DNA from: Pseudomonadota bacterium
GTDB lineage: Bacteria > Pseudomonadota > Gammaproteobacteria > Steroidobacterales > Steroidobacteraceae
Direction: 5' to 3'
NCBI GenBank assembly: GCA_023423935.1
Contig: JAFAEQ010000073.1
Span: 141,794 to 205,793, forward strand
Length of the DNA: 64,000 nucleotides
Shown: in pieces, positions 63,105-64,000 of the stretch
How positions within the stretch are numbered: the first letter of the stretch is position 1
How the letters are laid out: each line of letters starts with the position of its first letter
The notes under the pieces: model-generated
What the model was told of the DNA's origin: nothing
The model's database searches: none
What the model saw: the letters and a program-made list of their open reading frames with translations, nothing else
Translations under genes and position numbers: made by a program

Positions 63105-64000
63105 TCAGGATGGCATCAGTGCCTCGAGCGGACTTGCGGTTCCGGCAGCGGACGAGCTCAAGACGTGCGTGTAGATCATCGTCGTGCTCACGTCCGCATG
63201 GCCAAGAAGTTCCTGAACCCGGCGGATGTCCACTCCCGAGTCGAGCAGATGCGTGGCGAAGGAATGACGCAGGGTGTGAGCAGTGACCTTCTTCTGAATC
63301 GCAGCTCTCTGAACGGCTCGACCGATCGCCCTGCCGATGCGCTGCTCGAAGACATGGTGCCGGCGCAGGATGCCAGTGCGTGGGTCTTCAGCGAGGCGAG
63401 ATGACGGAAACACCCAATGCCAGGCCCAGCTCTCGGGCGCTCGTGGATACTTTCTCGCAAGCGCATCCGGCAGAGAGACACCTGCAATTCCGTTTGCCCT
63501 GTCTTGCATCCACAATTCCCTGGAAAGCGCCAGCTGAACTCTTAAAGGCTGCGTCAAGGGTGAAGGCAACATGACGATTCGATCCTTCGCACCTTTGCCC
63601 TCGCGGACAATGATCATCTTCCGATCGAAATCCAGATCCTTCACTCGCAAGCGCAGGCATTCCATCAGTCGCAACCCCGCCCCATAGAGGAGCTGGCAGA
63701 TCAAGCGATGCTCGACCTCGACGGAACTGAGCAGGCGAAAGACCTCGTCCCTGGAGAGTACGACCGGAACATGAACTCGGGCTTTCGGGCGTCCGATCTC
63801 CGCCATCCAGGGAAGATCGATATCGAGTACCTCCTTGTATAAGTAGAGAAGTGCAGAGAGAGCCTGTCGATGCGTAGAGGGCGATACGCCCCGTTGGTTG
63901 GCGAGGTACGAAAGGAATGATTCGATTTCCGCGGCGCCCATTTCTCGGGGATGGCGTGTTCCGTGAAACCGAATGAAGTAGCGCGCCCAATAGACATAGG
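63105..64000 (-). CDS. intI: Integron integrase IntI (N-terminus beyond right edge)
   Basis: A tyrosine recombinase whose frame stays open to the right edge (YVYWARYFIRFHGTRHPREM is the first visible stretch). The catalytic residues are Arg in AGLRLMECLRLRVKDLDF, His-x-x-Arg in HTLRHSFATHLL, His in LLGHADVS and Tyr in TTMIYTHV. The integron-specific insert is present: PDALARKYPRAPESWAWHWV. About 298 residues are visible, so roughly 20-40 are missing. It inserts and excises gene cassettes at attI/attC; attI and any cassettes should lie past the right edge, near its 5' end. Confidence 0.93.
   Translation of the reverse strand, partial: YVYWARYFIRFHGTRHPREMGAAEIESFLSYLANQRGVSPSTHRQALSALLYLYKEVLDIDLPWMAEIGRPKARVHVPVVLSRDEVFRLLSSVEVEHRLICQLLYGAGLRLMECLRLRVKDLDFDRKMIIVREGKGAKDRIVMLPSPLTQPLRVQLALSRELWMQDRANGIAGVSLPDALARKYPRAPESWAWHWVFPSSRLAEDPRTGILRRHHVFEQRIGRAIGRAVQRAAIQKKVTAHTLRHSFATHLLDSGVDIRRVQELLGHADVSTTMIYTHVLSSSAAGTASPLEALMPS

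Noticed and set aside
63388..63990. 200-residue minus-strand frame
   Set aside because: It is an off-frame shadow of the integron integrase.

Overview
The window is high-GC DNA from what looks like a free-living, aerobic gammaproteobacterium. The gene set (CysB-type regulator, ferredoxin-type sulfite reduction, lexA-imuA-imuB-dnaE2 cassette, type III pantothenate kinase, chromosomal-type integron integrase) and the repeat-stuffed intergenic spaces suggest a Xanthomonadales/Nevskiales/Steroidobacteraceae-like lineage. That placement is inference; no rRNA or marker phylogeny is available here.

Layout. 1-7.4 kb: a DUF763 gene running off the left edge, a two-domain CE7/SGNH esterase, a small lipoprotein, and a two-subunit molybdenum hydroxylase (iorA/iorB-like). 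8-20.3 kb: an assimilatory sulfur region (FNR, cysI, DUF934, then cysB-like regulator, cysH, cysG, cysK and a second FNR), interrupted by tspO and an ABC exporter. 20.4-26.3 kb: an SOS mutagenesis operon lexA-imuA-imuB-dnaE2 on the minus strand, with a 20-bp perfect palindrome in front of lexA. 26.4-31.3 kb: ctlX, plsY-birA-coaX, a cytochrome c, a SPOR protein and tRNA-Thr(TGT).

32.2-38.3 kb: a six-gene, tightly overlapping stressosome operon: RsbR, RsbS, RsbT, a SpoIIE-type phosphatase with its own ATPase domain, and two hybrid histidine kinases, the first of which carries an RsbT-like ATPase domain fused to its N-terminus. No sigma factor or RsbU is present, so the output is probably a phosphorelay. 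This is the most interesting system in the window. 38.3-43 kb: GNAT, DUF3025, OprO/P porin and Nramp transporter. 43.6-48.2 kb: a stress/DNA-repair group: a kinase-less HisKA-receiver protein, two cytoplasmic BON proteins, a PEBP protein, two tandem Ku paralogues and an eight-cysteine zinc-ribbon protein. 48.3-64 kb: mixed metabolic genes (alpha/beta hydrolase, AraC/GyrI regulator, spermidine-synthase-like membrane protein, aldo/keto reductase, quinone reductase with divergent LysR, DUF3313 lipoprotein, M1 aminopeptidase, DUF349 protein) and an integron integrase that runs off the right edge.

Repeats. Intergenic regions are crowded with at least five repeat families: a ~150-bp unit (four tandem copies at 4.0-4.6 kb, dispersed pieces elsewhere), GTGATG-type short repeats, CTAG-rich arrays, a ~110-bp MITE with terminal inverted repeats (four copies), and paired inverted GGCCGCAAAGACCGC elements that bracket the ABC exporter. 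Two families appear to have entered genes of the SOS operon: the lexA linker and the imuA 3' end.
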